Positions 1 to 20,566 are shown, numbered from the stretch's first letter. The stretch is DNA of 64,000 nucleotides from Atherix ibis (GCA_958298945.1 OY282609.1:58872220-58936219), one strand, 5' to 3'. The notes: generated by a model from the sequence alone, not told the origin. A program made the numbers and translations.

Positions 1-1286
1 TTGTTTTTACATAAGTATATTATTACAGTACTTGATAAATTCCCAGATTTCAACATTTGCTTGTAGGATATTCTCAGTTGCACGTGTGTGTTCCGCAGGT
101 ACATCAGAAATTTTATTTGTTAATTTAACAGATGGAAAAGGATGACTGCGTCATTGTTTTGTTAATGAAAGAAAAAAAATATTATAAAAGATTCGAGAGT
201 TAGTCTTTTGTTTTTATTTGTAATTTTTTAAAGTAATAAAATTATTTAGATTTTATTTATGTTTAAATTCTTTAGATTGAGATATAAGGTTTCATTGTTA
301 AAACGAGAAATAATTGCAATTATTTATTATTTGTTATTAATAATTGTAACTTACACGTATATTTATGATGGTGAATTTGACTATATTTTTTAGAAATGAT
401 TCCTTCATTTACTGTAGATCCGAAATGAATTAAAACCGGTTTGGGGTAGCTACTAGTAGGCCATGAATACGTTTGACTATTTTAGAGGTTAAATTCCTTC
501 CGTGAATATTTTCGAATATATACTGTCTTTTTTTTTAAATTGTTTCACCCACTCATGCGTTTAGAGTTGAAAGAGATTGAAGAAGATTCTTCAGCATAAA
601 ATTCAAAGTAATTTACCATTAAAGGTATTTATTTATTTGTTGAGTGTTAATTGCAATATAAATTAACTATAATTTGCCAAGTAATTAATGAAAGAAAATC
701 GAATTAAATAAATTTCATGTAATTATGTGTTGTTGATTCATTAGTAATGCACTAAATTTGCTTTTTATTGTTTGAATATTTTTTAAAAAAAATTTTCTCT
801 GTACTTTTCAAGTGTGAGACTTTTTTTTAATTGCTTTTTTTTTCTTTTGAATTATAAATATATCATTTCTGTTTTATTTTTATTTCTTTTGTTCTTTTAT
901 TTATTATATTTTCTATTTTCTTTAAGAAATCTTATTTAAATCATTATTTAAATAGATAAGAAATAAATTGAAAGAAAATGAACAAGAATAAAATATAATT
1001 AAAGAAAATAATTCATTGGATATATTAACAAAAATCCAAAATAAAAAATAAAAACAAATTTGAGAAAAAACATTTATAATTTGTTTATTTATTAATTTTC
1101 TGTTTTATGTTTTTGTCCCACGTGTTCCTCCCCATTACAATCAATACCGACTAATTTATTTCGATAAAAAACATTTTTTCATTTTAATTTTGGCCAAAAA
1201 AAAAAAAATTTGAAAAAAAAATAAAATCATTTACTTTTTGGACAATTTTTATTACGAAAAACTAAAATGCAAAAAAAAAATATTAG
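1..1286. other. AT-rich DNA upstream of the first visible Sfmbt exon
   Basis: No coding exon can be supported here. The stretch is rich in A and T runs and ends in a polypyrimidine-poor but usable acceptor (TATTAG) immediately before the first Sfmbt exon, so at least its 3' part should be intron. The 5' exons of Sfmbt, including the start codon, either lie before the window or are too short for me to recognise. Confidence 0.6.
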
Positions 1287-8571
<7,285 letters not shown>

Positions 8572-9120
8572 TGCCTTTTATACTATTCAAATATAAATAT
8601 ACAAAAATAAACTAGCACACTTATCCATGCAAAGTATATTATATGTTCATGATAAATATATTTTCCCTCAAGTTTTCCCCACGACGTTACAAAAATGAGG
8701 ACCACTATTTACGTAAAAAGTGTAAAGAAAAAAAAGTGTTTAAAAATTGAAAAAATGAATAATTTAAAAAACTATCATGTATATATTTCTCACGTAAAAT
8801 ATATTAAAATATCATTATCATCATAAAAAAAAGTGAAATAACTTCAATACCAAAATTTGATATGCCAATAAAAAATGGATTAACAAAAGAAAAATTATAA
8901 AGGTTATTTAATTAAATAAAACGCTAATTGAGAAATATAAATATAAAATATGAAAAAGCAAAGAAAAGAAATAAATTATTAAAATTTAAAAAAAAAAACA
9001 ATAAATCAAATAAAACAATATAAAAATGAAAATCATAGTGTGGTCGCAGTGCAGCCATCGATTGTTATTTATCTATCTTTATATACAAACAAGAAAACAA
9101 AGTTAAATAAAGAACAAAAA
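8572..9120 (+). other. Sfmbt 3' untranslated region (inferred)
   Basis: This follows the Sfmbt stop directly, is AT-rich and lacks coding signal. Several AATAAA-type hexamers occur, including one near 9103 (AAATAAAGAAC). Which poly(A) site is used cannot be told from sequence alone. Confidence 0.45.
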
Positions 9121-12100
9121 CAATCGAATTTTTTTATTAGATATTGTAAATCTGTACAAATTTCATAGGTTTAATATAAGAGAATAGTTATATAAGAGCA
9201 GGTTTATTAATATTATATTAATTATTATACATACATCATAATCCAAATTAAGTTTAGTCTTAGCATTTAGTAAATAGATGAGTAATTAAAATAAACAAAG
9301 TAACAAAAAAATTACGATCAACATTATAAAAGAAAATATTCATTAAATTTGGATTAATCATCATCAATTCTTCAATTAAATTTTATATTAAACTTAAATA
9401 TTATATATTTTTGATTAGAATACTATATATTGATCTTATTTTTTCTAAATATTGAAAAAACTGTAATAATAATTCAGTGACTAAACACAACATATTTATC
9501 AGTTTTGAGGTGTGATTTATTAATATATATTTTTTTTTTATTTGTTAATTGAATTTTTCGTTGATTTTTTGTTCGTATCAACTTAATTTTGGTCGAGAAT
9601 ATTTCTGTTTTTTTTTGTATTAATGCACTATTCTCTTTTTACATTAGTCATAATTTTTGAATAAGATTTAAAGTCAAAAATAAAACGGTTGTCTACCACA
9701 GCTTCCATTACAGGAGTTTGACAGAACCTAACCAAAAATTTCAATGTTTTACTTTTATTTGTCAAAATAATTTTTTAATTCACCTGTTTCATATCAGTTC
9801 GTACTTATTATAACCAGTTGTAAATTCGTACCGGTACATGGTACGGATCCCTTCAAAATTGAGTGCATGCAAATTTTAAAAAAAACTGTATTTAAAGGTT
9901 AACTATGTAATAATACCATAGAAGCGTATTCGATCGCACAAATAATGTACACTAACAGCAAGCATTTGAGAAAATGTGTATTATTTAAGTTTTTGATTTT
10001 TATTAGTGACTCCTAAAGCGTAGTTCCGTATTTGAGTTTTTGTTTGGTGTCACCTTTTTTTCTTGATTAGTAAAAATTGCATGCTCATAAGTGAAGAGAA
10101 ACCAAAATAGGTGAGTTTACGATTTATTATTTTTTCTTTTTCGATTTTTATTAGTGATTTCTAAAGCATGGTTGTGTATTTGAGTTTTTGTTTTGTGTCA
10201 CCTTTTTTTCTGGATTAGTAAAAATTGCATGCTCATAAGTGCAAAAAAAAACCAAAATCGGTGAGTTTACGATTTATTATTTTTTTCTTCTCTTAAAATA
10301 GTTTTTTTTAAAACTAATAATTAAATAAGTTTCCTTTAAATATATTATTTATTTCTATTCAATCAATATTTTGTTAATGGAAAGATTTATTATTATTAAA
10401 ATTTTTTTCATTACAAAGTGTGAGAGCCGTAAGGTGGAAAACGGTTAATTTGGTCTCAATAATTAATTTCATTAGGACAGTATTTACATATACGTCTGTC
10501 TATATTAGAGAATTAAAATCTCTTGCTCTTTTTATATATTTGAATTTCTGCCTAATTTTGGGAAATACAAACGAGAAATTATCAATTCGTTTGCAATCTG
10601 TATATTATAATTAAATTGGGGCCATTAAAAGGTCAAAAGTCAAAATTTCAAGTAGAAATTTCTCCGATTTCGGTATTACGCCATAAGGAATTTGATTACT
10701 TTTTGTAAAAACTTTATTTTAATATATTTGATTTTGTTAGAAGTAATAGTTATTTGTCCCAAATAGTTATATGATGTAATATTGGTATTCTGATAAATAT
10801 TATCAATGAATGACAGTCTAAATTCGTCTACGTAAGCTTAGTCTAGAATTGATCTTAAACAGATCTTCACACCCTTCCATTATCTTGTGATTATTTTTTT
10901 CGCAATTAAACTTAGTTTGTTGGTAGTACAAACAATTTTCTTTAAAAATAAAATCAATTCCCCCATAGACCTTCAATAGGATGTATTTCTGGTTTCTAAT
11001 CACTTAATAAAAAAAATTTCAAATTTACAATCAACTCCAATGGTCAAAGAATTTCTAATTAATTTTATTGGTTTCTTATTTCGTGTAAAATTGATTTAAA
11101 ATAACTATATTTTTATAATAAAATAAAATTTCTGATAGTTTTTTTTTACCCTTGTTTTAAAGAAATATTAATTAGGTAGTAAGAAATTCATTTCTACACG
11201 ATCACTGATTTGAAATAATTTTCAATAGCAACTAAATGCTAAAAGGTGAAAATATTTATTATTTAATTTTCTAAATTTCATTTACTAATTTTGGAATATA
11301 AAATTTGATCCAGAAAAAACTGAATCCAAAATCAATTTGAATTTTTCAGTCTGTCCGAAACAACGGTTCAGTTTGTCTCAGACAGAGATTTAAAAATCAG
11401 TTGAAAAGAATTTTCCAAAGCATAAAATTGATCAAATTGAATACGCTTTTAATGTATAAATAATAAATATTATTAAAAAATAATTACTACTATTAATGAA
11501 TAATAATTAGTATTATTATCTCAATCATAAGTAAAAAATTATGTAAATTTTGAAATATACAAAAAAAAACTTCTAAATTTTCAATTATAAAAAATTGAAG
11601 AAAAAAAATCAAAATAAATAAATTATTACAAATTACATACTGAATATACATATAATTTATTTTGAACATAATAGCAAATAAACTAATTAAGAATAAAAAT
11701 ATAACAAAAATAATAACTGTAGAGAATGGATTTTTTAGTGATAATAATAGAAGAAAACAAATATTTTTCAATTGAATAAAATAAATTATTATTATAAACG
11801 CAAAAAAAAATAAAAATAAACAAGTAACAAGAAATGTCAGGGAATAGATCTTATTATAGGCATAAATTACAAATAAACATAAAAACGGAAATATAAAATA
11901 AATTCAAATATAGAAAACATATATACACATATAATAAAAATATTATTTATCTAATAAATAATACAAACATAAAAATAAATTTAAAAAAAGAGTGTACATA
12001 CATAAATAAAAAAAACGAGACAAAATCTAAGAGTTAAAAACCATAAGCATATAAATTCATTAAAATCTAATCAAAATTTATAATTTGTTATATACGAAAA

Positions 12101-12429
12101 CGAACCCCGAAAAGGACGTAACAAAAAAATAATTAACATGGAATTAATATTTAAAAAAAAACAATATTCATTTATATAGAAAAGTACGATTAGAAACAAT
12201 CAGCACAGAGCTTTTTTAGTTCTTAAAATTTTTTCTATCAAAACTAAAGATTCTTAGTGGATAATATTTTCAATATTTTTATAGAATAATTTTGATTATT
12301 GTACATTTTGATTAAGGGATAAACAAAAAAAAACATTAATTTTTAAAATTTCGGTGAAAAATAAACGATTTGTTTTTCAAATAACATAATTAAAAGGAGA
12401 AATAATATTTTTACTCATACACTCACTGT
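9121..12429. other. AT-rich intergenic DNA
   Basis: No gene is supported. The open frames here, such as a hydrophobic 92-residue one on the minus strand near 11500-11770, have the Ile/Asn/Phe/Lys-only composition expected of random AT-rich DNA. The only structured item is the tandem duplication at 9995-10290, described separately. Confidence 0.55.
9995..10290 (+). repeat. two-copy tandem duplication, unit about 148-150 bp
   Basis: Copy 1 starts at GATTTTTATTAGTGA (9995) and copy 2 at the same string (10143). Shared blocks include GAGTTTTTGTTT, GTGTCACCTTTTTTTCT and AAAAATTGCATGCTCATAAG. Each copy ends in GGTGAGTTTACGATTTATTA (10110 and 10260), which resembles a 5' splice site. The copies differ by scattered substitutions and small indels, so the duplication is not recent. 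Role unknown; it could be an old duplicated untranslated exon or simply a local duplication. Confidence 0.8.
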
Positions 12430-13720
12430 AAATGAACTTTAGCTGGGACACGGAGAGGGGCGTGACAGATACAACATTTATACTATTCCTTGGCACTATA
12501 ACCCATTTTGTCTTTTAGCCTCGTCAAAGAGGGTCCACCAAAGTTTCGGATGCCGAGTCTATTTTTAGGTCCACCTAAAAAGGGATCGTTACCCTGCAAG
12601 TGAGCTTACTGGAATTCAGAAAAAAGTCTACGATCGCATAATTTATCTTCCGGGCAATACCAATTTACCAATATATAATAGTTCTTTATTATATTAAATT
12701 TCCTTGTATGCATATTCACACGCAGGATCATAAATCTTGCAAATGACTTTTCTTTCAAAGCAACCGGGAGTAGTTTCTGTACTGCTCTTCACTGCCCATG
12801 TTTTGTAGCTACAGTATTATTAGCGAGCATAATCTATCGCTCGCTTTATGTTGGTACCTGTATTATTTTAAGATCATAAATATACGAACTCCTTCAACAA
12901 CCTCAAACTTATATTCATCTGGTTGTATTGTGACAATTTGTCTGAGTTTGTATTGATGATCTTTGAGTAAATCACATCTTTGGTTTTGCCCTCAACTATA
13001 TTTAGATCTATAGAATTCGCGCCTACCTCCAAAATTACATAAGCCTCACTGACCCCAAAATTACAAAAGACTCTCAGATTATCAGCATAGACAAGACCAA
13101 GCGCACCGATCATTTTTTTTCGAGGCAGTGATTGAAAAGATAGTAAGCCTTGGTGCGAAGGCCATTAATTGTTCGACAAGTTGGGGAGATTCTGCGAACA
13201 ATGTTATCAACGCTCCGCATTAGACATTTCTAAAAATAATTGTGCATATACTAATAAGTTTCGTGCGTATATAAAATTCTGCCATTACCTTTAAAAGCTA
13301 AATTTCTATTTATACTGTGAGAAGCTGCTTGGAAGTCAACAAACAAGGGATGAGCAACAACTTGAAATACGCGGCCTTCTTTTAGGATTTTAAGTATCGT
13401 GAAAGATATGGTCAGTCGGTTATTGGCCTAATCTAAAGCCGCATTAAGTAGACATATGCCTCTGTAGTTAAAGCAATTTAGCTTATTGCCTAAGGACGAT
13501 AGAGATTTACTGACCAAATGCCATGTAACTTCGTTGACCGTGGCGTAGACAGATAGACTGGGCCAGCAGTGGAAGATTTCTTTAATCAAACATCCACAAA
13601 ATACTGTTGCAAGGATTATTCCTGTGCCATTCACTTTCCCATGATTTCCTCGGCCTTCAGACGATTCACCATTTCCCAGAGTTCCAAAGAATTCAATTTA
13701 ATCCAGAATTTCTGTTAGAT
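12430..13720 (-). mobile_element. degenerate non-LTR (LINE) reverse-transcriptase remnant
   Basis: The minus strand encodes broken reverse-transcriptase pieces. At 13113-12874 there is an ALGLVYADNL segment, the YADD box with its second Asp replaced by Asn, followed by a VKEF-like LLKEFVYL segment. At 13634-13428 an NYRGICLLNAA segment matches the conserved NYRGI(S/C)LL region upstream of the catalytic palm. Stops and frameshifts occur throughout, and the order along the minus strand is correct for a LINE ORF2. This block is visibly richer in G+C than its surroundings, as expected of inserted coding DNA. The exact ends cannot be seen. Confidence 0.65.
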
Positions 13721-14449
13721 TAGAAACCCTTCCATTGTGGAGCTCCTAGACTCAACCAATCCGTTTGCTAGAGATCTTTTTATTTTCTAAATTGCTCCAT
13801 AAAATTTAACAATGTCTAATTGTGTATCCTGCAACTTATATTTCGCTAGAAAAGCTTTCAGTGCCCACCCACCCACGCGCAACATGATATCGCCAAATGA
13901 CCACATCGCTACAAAATAACCTATAGCTCTTGTCTCAGAAACCATACATACAAACAAACAAAGAACAACCCCTATTACTCTAATTTATTATTAACACATT
14001 ACAACAAAAAAATTATAAGGGCATTAAATTTTGACTACAACCTAAAATAATAAAGGCTACCCTACAATTCCCGTAAGAAAAATCTTGTTTCACTTGTTAT
14101 TTTAGCTCATTTGCTGTAATTATTTGCTCAATATCCATCCACATGGGACCACTTTCCTTTCTGATGCATTTGAAATATTACAATAGACGACATCTTCGTT
14201 GGTAGTTATTATTTGATTACTACCGCTCGCGTTGGGGACGATCGTGAAAAAAATGGTGTACAGGGGGACATGCATTGTTATTTGCCATTAGTCTACGTAA
14301 TATGGCCGTGGGTAAGGTACTTTCACAGTTTATTTTTTCCTTGTCAATTCAATTTATAAGTTACTATAATTTTTAAAAAAATTACCTTTAACTGAAAAGC
14401 CTATATTTTTTTCTAGTACGATAAAAAAAAAGCTATGCCAATTTATGTA
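13721..14449. other. unassigned sequence between LINE remnant and mariner copy B
   Basis: No open frame, RNA gene or terminal repeat can be supported. Base composition is mixed, and a moderately G+C-rich block at about 14150-14320 may belong to another unrecognised element. The last two bases (TA, 14448-14449) are the target duplication of the neighbouring mariner. Confidence 0.4.
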
Positions 14450-15728
14450 CGAGGGTCGTTCAATAAGTCCTTAGAAAAAGATGGAAAAACACTGTTTTTT
14501 TTTAAAAAAAAAATTTATTTTTCAATAACCTCCTTTTAGCTCTATACACTTTTGCCAACCGTTTTTCCAAAATTTTTATCCCGTCCAAAAAATAGGATTT
14601 CGGAAGTTCTGCAAAATAGTCATCCGTTTGAGCAATGACGTCCTCGTTGGAAGTGAACCGTCGTCCGCCAAGCCATTTCTTCAGATTAAGGAAAATAAAA
14701 TAGTCACTCGGGGCCAAATCTGGTGAATAAGCGGGACTCCATTCTCAATTCCACAATTTTGGCCATGGAAACAGCGCGGGTGTGCACACGCGCATTGTCC
14801 TGATGCAAGAGGATTTTTTTCTTCTTCAGATGGGGGCGTTTCTCTTTGATTTCCTCGCTCAACCGTTTCAATAACGACGCGTAATACGCTCCTGTTATGT
14901 TTTTTCCTTTTTCCAAGTAGTCGATAAAAATTATACCCAGCGAATCCCAAAAGACCGTCGCCATCACCTTGCCGGCCGATGGCACAGTTTTTGCCTTCTT
15001 CGGAGCCCGTTCACCCTTGAAAATCCACTGTGATGACTGTCTCTTCGTTTCTGGAGTGTAGTAGTGTATCCAGGTTTCGTCCACAGTGACATATCGACGA
15101 AGGAATTCGGCAGGATTGCGATGAAAGAGTGCCAACATAGCCTCAGAGTCCACTACATGATTGCGCTTATTCTCCTCTGAGAGCAAACGCGGCACCCATC
15201 TTGCCGAAATTTTTTTCACAGACAATTTTTCATGCAAAATTGAAGCGACTGTACCTTGTGATATGCCCGTGGCCTCAACTAATTCGCGCACTTTAATTCA
15301 CCGATCGTTCAAAATCAGATCGTGGATTTTGTCGATGATTTCAGGAGTAGACACCTCAACTGGGCGTCCTGAACGATGTTCATCTTTTGTGGATGAACGG
15401 CCACGTTTAAATTCATTCACCCAATTGTAAACCGTCGCAAACACAGGTGCAGATGTGCCATGAACTGCATCCAACTCGGCTTTGATTTCTTTCGGGCTTA
15501 AGCCTTTCAAATGGAGATGTTTGATGACAGCCCTAAACTCGCTTTTTTCCATTGTTATGCACAAATAAATGTCGTTAACTTTAATCGACGATAGAAATTG
15601 ACCTACGCTATGGATCGAGCTGAAATTTTGACAGCTTTCCTATCGATAATGCTACTTACAAAAAAATCTTTACCGACACTACGAGCGCAATTTCTCGGAT
15701 TTTCTAAGGACTTATTGAACGACCCTCG
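14450..15728 (-). mobile_element. mariner (DD34D) family 1, copy B; both ends present, transposase broken
   Basis: Inverted terminal repeats beginning CGAGGGTCGTTCAATAAGTC are present at both ends and flanked by TA (14448-14449 and 15729-15730). The transposase reads on the minus strand from an ATG at 15564. Motifs seen are a helix-turn-helix domain with FKRGRSSTKDEHRSGRP, then DETWIHYYTPETK, LLHQDNARVH and APSDYF. It is inactivated by a TGA directly after LILNDR (15298-15300), the same position as in copy A, and by a 13-base deletion near 14737 that removes the LLQHP segment and shifts the frame before the third catalytic Asp. Confidence 0.95.
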
Positions 15729-15730
15729 TA

Positions 15731-17289
15731 GATTAACTAATGTTTAATAATACTTAGAAGTGATATATCAGAAAGGACAATTGTATTTTAAAGATGCTTT
15801 CGAAAATCCCAGCAACGAGGGTTGATAAAGAATTATTTCTTACTGTGCTTTTTCTTATTTCGCCAAATTTTTCATTACTTTTGAGCATTTTTTTGCTGTT
15901 CTAACAATGGAAAAATTATTAGTACAATATTGAGGAAAAAAAACTAAAAATAAAAACATTTGCCAATTAATTAGAAATAATGTACAGGGTAGGGTGTACA
16001 TATTTGTAATAACACGAAATGAACTTCAGTTTTTTTAATAATAACTATTTCGAGAAATAATTATAAGAACATAATATCTGCAAATATGCATTTATGATTC
16101 GGAATTATAATTTTAAAAATAATAATGCAAATGGCGAAAACACTAATTTAGTTTAAGAAATTTCTGAAAAGCAAAGAAAAGAAACTTTGGTATCTAAAAA
16201 TTCAGAAATATGATTTCGAAATGTAAAATATTTTATTCTTATTGGTATTTTTTTTTTTTTTGAACAAAAGTAAGTGAAATGATTTAAAAATATAATAAAA
16301 TGAAAAACATAAAAAGAAAGAGAAAATAAAAATAAAAATGATAGACAATTATTGAAAGGAACTTCTAATAAACTATTATTTAAAATTGATAAGCAAAATT
16401 TAATTAAAAATAACTTAATAAATAAATGGGTTACAAAAATAATTAAATAAATTGCCATATTTTTATAAACAAACATAGTCACATAGTTTTTTGTTTTATT
16501 TTAATTTTCCATCTTTAAGCTAAGCTATTTATTATAATTATTTAAATATTATATAAAAAAAGAAAAAGAAGATAAAAAATTTATTATTAATTAACATTAT
16601 AAGGTATAAATACATAAGTCGTAAAGGTAAAAAAAAATGTTTAATTAGACAACAACAGTAAAAGTGAAACAAAGTAATAATAAAAATTAATCATGTATAA
16701 ATAAAATAAATAGGAAATTATTTAGAAAAGTTAACCGATTGCGATTTAGTTAGTTACTAACTAAGGAAAAAATGAAGATTTGAGTTCATTTCTTTTTTAA
16801 ATTCGATAAAAATAATAATGCTTTATTTTGACTTTTTTTTTGCTTATAAAATTTTATTAATATATTACTAATTTATATCAAACATGCATACAGAAATACT
16901 AATTATATAGTTATGTACAAAAGACTTGAATTATTATTTCAAAAAAAAGATCTCAATTCGGTTAAATAATCGGATTGCATTATTTATAACAAGGTGTTAT
17001 GTTCTTCGATGGCAATATTTTAACAAATATCTCATTTATTTATTTAGTATTAATCATTTTTGAAAATCCTAATATTAATACGAGTATAAAACATTAAAAT
17101 AATTTAGTATTGGTTGCAAGTGTCATGAAGACTAACTTATCATAATGAAGGCTTAAATTTCTCTACATGCAAACCATACACAAACAAATGTTAACACAAT
17201 TTTTTTGATTTCATTTTTGAGTAAAAAAAAGTTTCCTACACAAAAACAAAAAAAAAATAATTGTGAAAATTTAAAAATTTCAGTACAAC
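15731..17289. other. AT-rich intergenic DNA without recognisable features
   Basis: Very AT-rich with homopolymer runs. Open frames such as the one at 16153-16482 (-) are compositionally random. I see no RNA gene, repeat or coding exon. TA at 17290-17291 is the target duplication of the next mariner. Confidence 0.55.
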
Positions 17290-17291
17290 TA

Positions 17292-18480
17292 TTGGGTTGT
17301 TCGGAAAGTAATTTCGTTTTTTCCCAACGTAGGAATTAAGTGTATTTTTTCACAACCAACTTCACACTTAAGCCGTATAATCATATGTATTTTGACAGCT
17401 GACATAGAAAGGCTTGCTTGTGAATAAATTTGATTGATTATGCACAGTAGTTTTTGGTTGATACCCTTTTGAGTATGGAAAGTGAAGAAAAAAATTATCC
17501 GATGTATATGGAGAAGATGTGTTAAGTGAGCACCAGTTCCAAAAGTGGTTTGCAAAATTTCGATCTGGCAATTTTGATTTTGAAGAGGCCAGTTGAAGCT
17601 GTTGAAGATACAATAACGGCATTAATTGATACAAACCGGCGAATAGCAACTCGTGAGATCGCTGAGACATTAAATATATCGAATTCGACCGTTCATGATC
17701 ATTTGAAACGGTAAGGTTTAATCTCAAAGCTCGACATATGGGTTCATCATCTTACGGGAAAAAAGTTGTGTCGTCGCATTGACGTTTATGATTTGCTTCT
17801 AAAACGCCAAGAAAGTGGTCCATTTTTGAAGCGTGTCATCACTGGGGACGAGAAATGGGTTGTCTACAACAATGTTAAGCGCAAAAGATCCTGGAGTAGA
17901 AAAGATGAACCATCTAAAAGCACTTCGAAAGCCAATATTCATCATAAAAAGGTTATGCTATCTGTTTGGTGGGATTTCAAAGAAATCGTTTATTTTGAGC
18001 TTCTACTGAGCAACACAACGATCAATTCTGAAGTGTACTGTCATCAGTTGGACAAATTGAATGATTCACTTAAAGAAAAAAGGCCAGAATTGGTGAATAG
18101 GAAAGGTATAGTGTTCCAACAGGATAATGCGAAACCACATACAAGTTTGACCATTCAGCAAAAGCTTTTAGAGTTTGGATGGCATATACTGCTACACCCA
18201 TCATTCTCTCCAGACCTAGCACCTTCCGATTATCATTTGTTCCGGTCTCTACAAAATTGTTTAGACTGTAAAACGTTTAATTCAAATGAGGAGATCCAAA
18301 ATCACTTGGATCAGTTTTTTGCTAGCAAAGAAAAAATATTTTATGAGCGTGGAATCATACTACTGCCAGAAAGGTGGCAAAGGGTATTGGATCAGACTGG
18401 ACAATATTTAATTGAATAAAATATTAATTATAATATAAAAAAATAATTAAAGAAACGACAATACTTTCCAAACAACCTAA
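17292..18480 (+). mobile_element. mariner (DD34D), mellifera-like, with complete ends and broken transposase
   Basis: The left end reads TTGGGTTGTTCGGAAAGTA and the right end is its imperfect complement (TACTTTCCAAACAACCTAA). TA duplications sit at 17290-17291 and 18481-18482. The plus-strand transposase carries FAKFRSGNFD (HTH region), GDEKW (first Asp), FQQDNAKPHTS (second Asp) and FSPDLAPSDYH (third Asp, 34 residues on). An in-frame TAA after HLKR (17712-17714) and a frameshift in the N-terminal region near 17590 break it; the catalytic half from about 17766 to 18419 is open to its natural stop. The resemblance to the mellifera/honeybee subfamily is from memory of the end sequence and motifs, not from a search. 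Confidence 0.93.
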
Positions 18481-18483
18481 TAT

Positions 18484-18950
18484 TTGGACCATTTTTCTGG
18501 GGAGTGCAGGATTATTGCATTTGATATTTCAAAGGCATTTGACAGAGTTTGGAATCAGGCTTTCTTATCAAGAATGTACGCATACGCATATGGTATGGAC
18601 GATTGCCTCCTCAAATGGGTTTCGAACTGTTCAATACAAGTTGTTTTTAATGACTTCAAATCTGCAGTCAACCAAATTAATGCTAGTGTTCCCCACCGTT
18701 TAGTTCTATCTCCGACTCTTTCTTATCTTCATAAAATATTTCTTATCTGTTACTTTTAATCTAATTCAAGTCGTTTCCTGATTCAAGTCTTTGCTCTTCG
18801 GGCGTGGTAATGGAACGAAAATGTATTATGAATTCCGATATAGACAGCATATTACAATAGGTCTCGAAGAACTTCCAAAACACGAAGCTGTCTCCTGTCT
18901 CTAAAGCGAAACCGAAATATCTAACCATTATCCATGACATTATTATTTAT
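18484..18950 (+). mobile_element. LINE reverse-transcriptase fragment
   Basis: It begins almost at the end of the preceding mariner. An FDISKAFDRVW segment (palm motif A) is followed by DDCLLKWVSN and a damaged GVPQGSVLSPTL region (here VPHRLVLSPTL). Further on (18830-18930), pieces such as NSDIDSILQ and LSLKRN fit the thumb region of the same ORF. A small local duplication (ACGCAT repeated) and several frameshifts are present. No 5' or 3' end is recognisable, so it is a fragment of a jockey-type or related element. Confidence 0.75.
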
Positions 18951-19281
18951 TTTCCAATTCACAAAAAATTTCTTAGGTTTTCATCAAACATTTTAATTTA
19001 TTATTAAGTAAAAAGAGGTTTTCACAAACCCATTTAAAAGAAAAACCAAAAATTCTGTTAAATTTGTGTAGAAAAAATGGTGGTTTCGTCAACATACGTG
19101 ATTTTGCACGCATTTGTTCAATATTCAATGCTATACGACAAATTTCATACTTATTTGGATTAAGAATTTTCACTGAGAATATTTGCCAGAATTATTTACT
19201 AAAAAATAATTGTTTCCAAAACGAGGTGCTTTCTAAAAAATTCACCTGATTAAACAGTTGTTTTTAACGTGCGTGATTTTA
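18951..19281. other. unassigned spacer between LINE fragment and mariner
   Basis: AT-rich. A 66-codon minus-strand open frame (19173-18973) contains a mixed-composition protein sequence (for example NIEQMRAKSRML) that I do not recognise. It is too short and unsupported to be called a gene. Confidence 0.35.
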
Positions 19282-20566
19282 GGTGTATAAGTTAAACATG
19301 CGGGATTTTTGGCAAACTTTGAGTGTTTATTTTGAAAAATTGTTACAATATATTTTATTCAAAGTATTGTCCATCGGAAGCCACTACTTTTTCCCATCTT
19401 TCTGGCAACATATGGATTCCGCACCAAAAAAACTGCTCCGGTTTTGAGGCCAAGAATGAATCGAGCCAATTTTTGATGCCCTGTTCTGAAGTGAAGCGTA
19501 TTCCGGTGAGGGCGTTTTGCATGGATCTAAACAAATGGTAGTCGGACGGGGTAAGGTCTGGGCTATAAGGCGGGTGAGGCAAAACTTCCCAGCCACTGTT
19601 TTCTAAATAATTTTTAACCGGTCTTGCAACATGAGGCCGAGCGTTGTCATGATGGCAAATTATGGCTTCGTGTCTGGTCGCATATTTCGGGCGTTTTTCG
19701 GCCAATGCGCGCTTCAAACGGAATAATTGTGTTCGGTAGAGGACGCCTGTGATCGTCTGGTCCGATTTCAATAGCTCATAATAGATCACACCCTTCTGAT
19801 CCCACCAAATACAGAGCATTACCTTGGCGCCATGGATATTTGGCTTTGGCGTTGATTTGGCTGGTTGGCCGGGCTTCACATACGATTTTTTGCGCTTTGG
19901 GTTATCGTAATGAATCCATTTTTCGTCGCCAGTAATGATTTGATTCAAAAACGACTTCTTTTTCTACCGTTCAAGCAGCATTTCGGACATGCAAAATCTC
20001 CTTTCAACGTCTCTCGGCTTATAGTCATGTGGGACCCAATTTCCTTGCTTTTGGATGAATCCTGCTGCTTTCAAACGTTTTGAAATGTCTGCTTGAGTGA
20101 CTCCCAATGATTTTGCAATTTCTTTTTGAGTTCGACAACAGTCTTCGTCGAGTAATGCCTCCAAATCTTCATCTTCAAACTTTTTTGGCTGACCTGGTCG
20201 TTCTTTATCTTCCATGTCAAAATCACCACTTCTGAACCGCACAAACCATCTCTCGTACGTTGAAATCGATGGAACATATTCAGGATAAGCTTCGGTGAGT
20301 AATCCATGTGCTTCAGTTGCACCTTTTTTTTTAAATTGAAGAAGTAAATCAACACTTCCCGCAAATGGGACTTTTTTGGTACGAAATTCGACATTTTTGA
20401 AGCAAAAAAAAACTTTGTTGTTTACACTATTTCGTTCAATGACTGATCGAGAATGAATGACAGATGTTTAACCTCGAAAATGCCATATGAGTTATTATTA
20501 ACACAAACCATGTGTAAAAGTTATGCCATCTGTTGTCAATCCCGCATTTTTAAGTTATACACTCAA
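19282..20566 (-). mobile_element. mariner (DD34D), nearly intact copy
   Basis: Imperfect inverted ends (GTGTATAAGTTAAACATGCG at the left; complement of CGCATTTTTAAGTTATACAC at the right) bound a minus-strand transposase running from ATG at 20394 to a stop at 19355; the outer limits are good to a few bases. It has an N-terminal region with FVRFRSGDFD and ERPGQPKKF, a second HTH with WVPHDY, then GDEKWIHYDN, CHHDNARPH and YSPDLTPSDYH, again 34 residues between the second and third Asp. Only two lesions are visible: a one-base shift in an A9 run (20324-20332) and a TAG at 19966-19964 just before the catalytic domain. It is the best-preserved mariner in the window. Confidence 0.93.

Noticed and set aside
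11493..11771. Hydrophobic 92-codon minus-strand frame resembling a membrane protein
   Set aside because: Composition (Ile, Phe, Leu, Asn) is what random AT-rich DNA yields; no start context, neighbours or conservation evidence.
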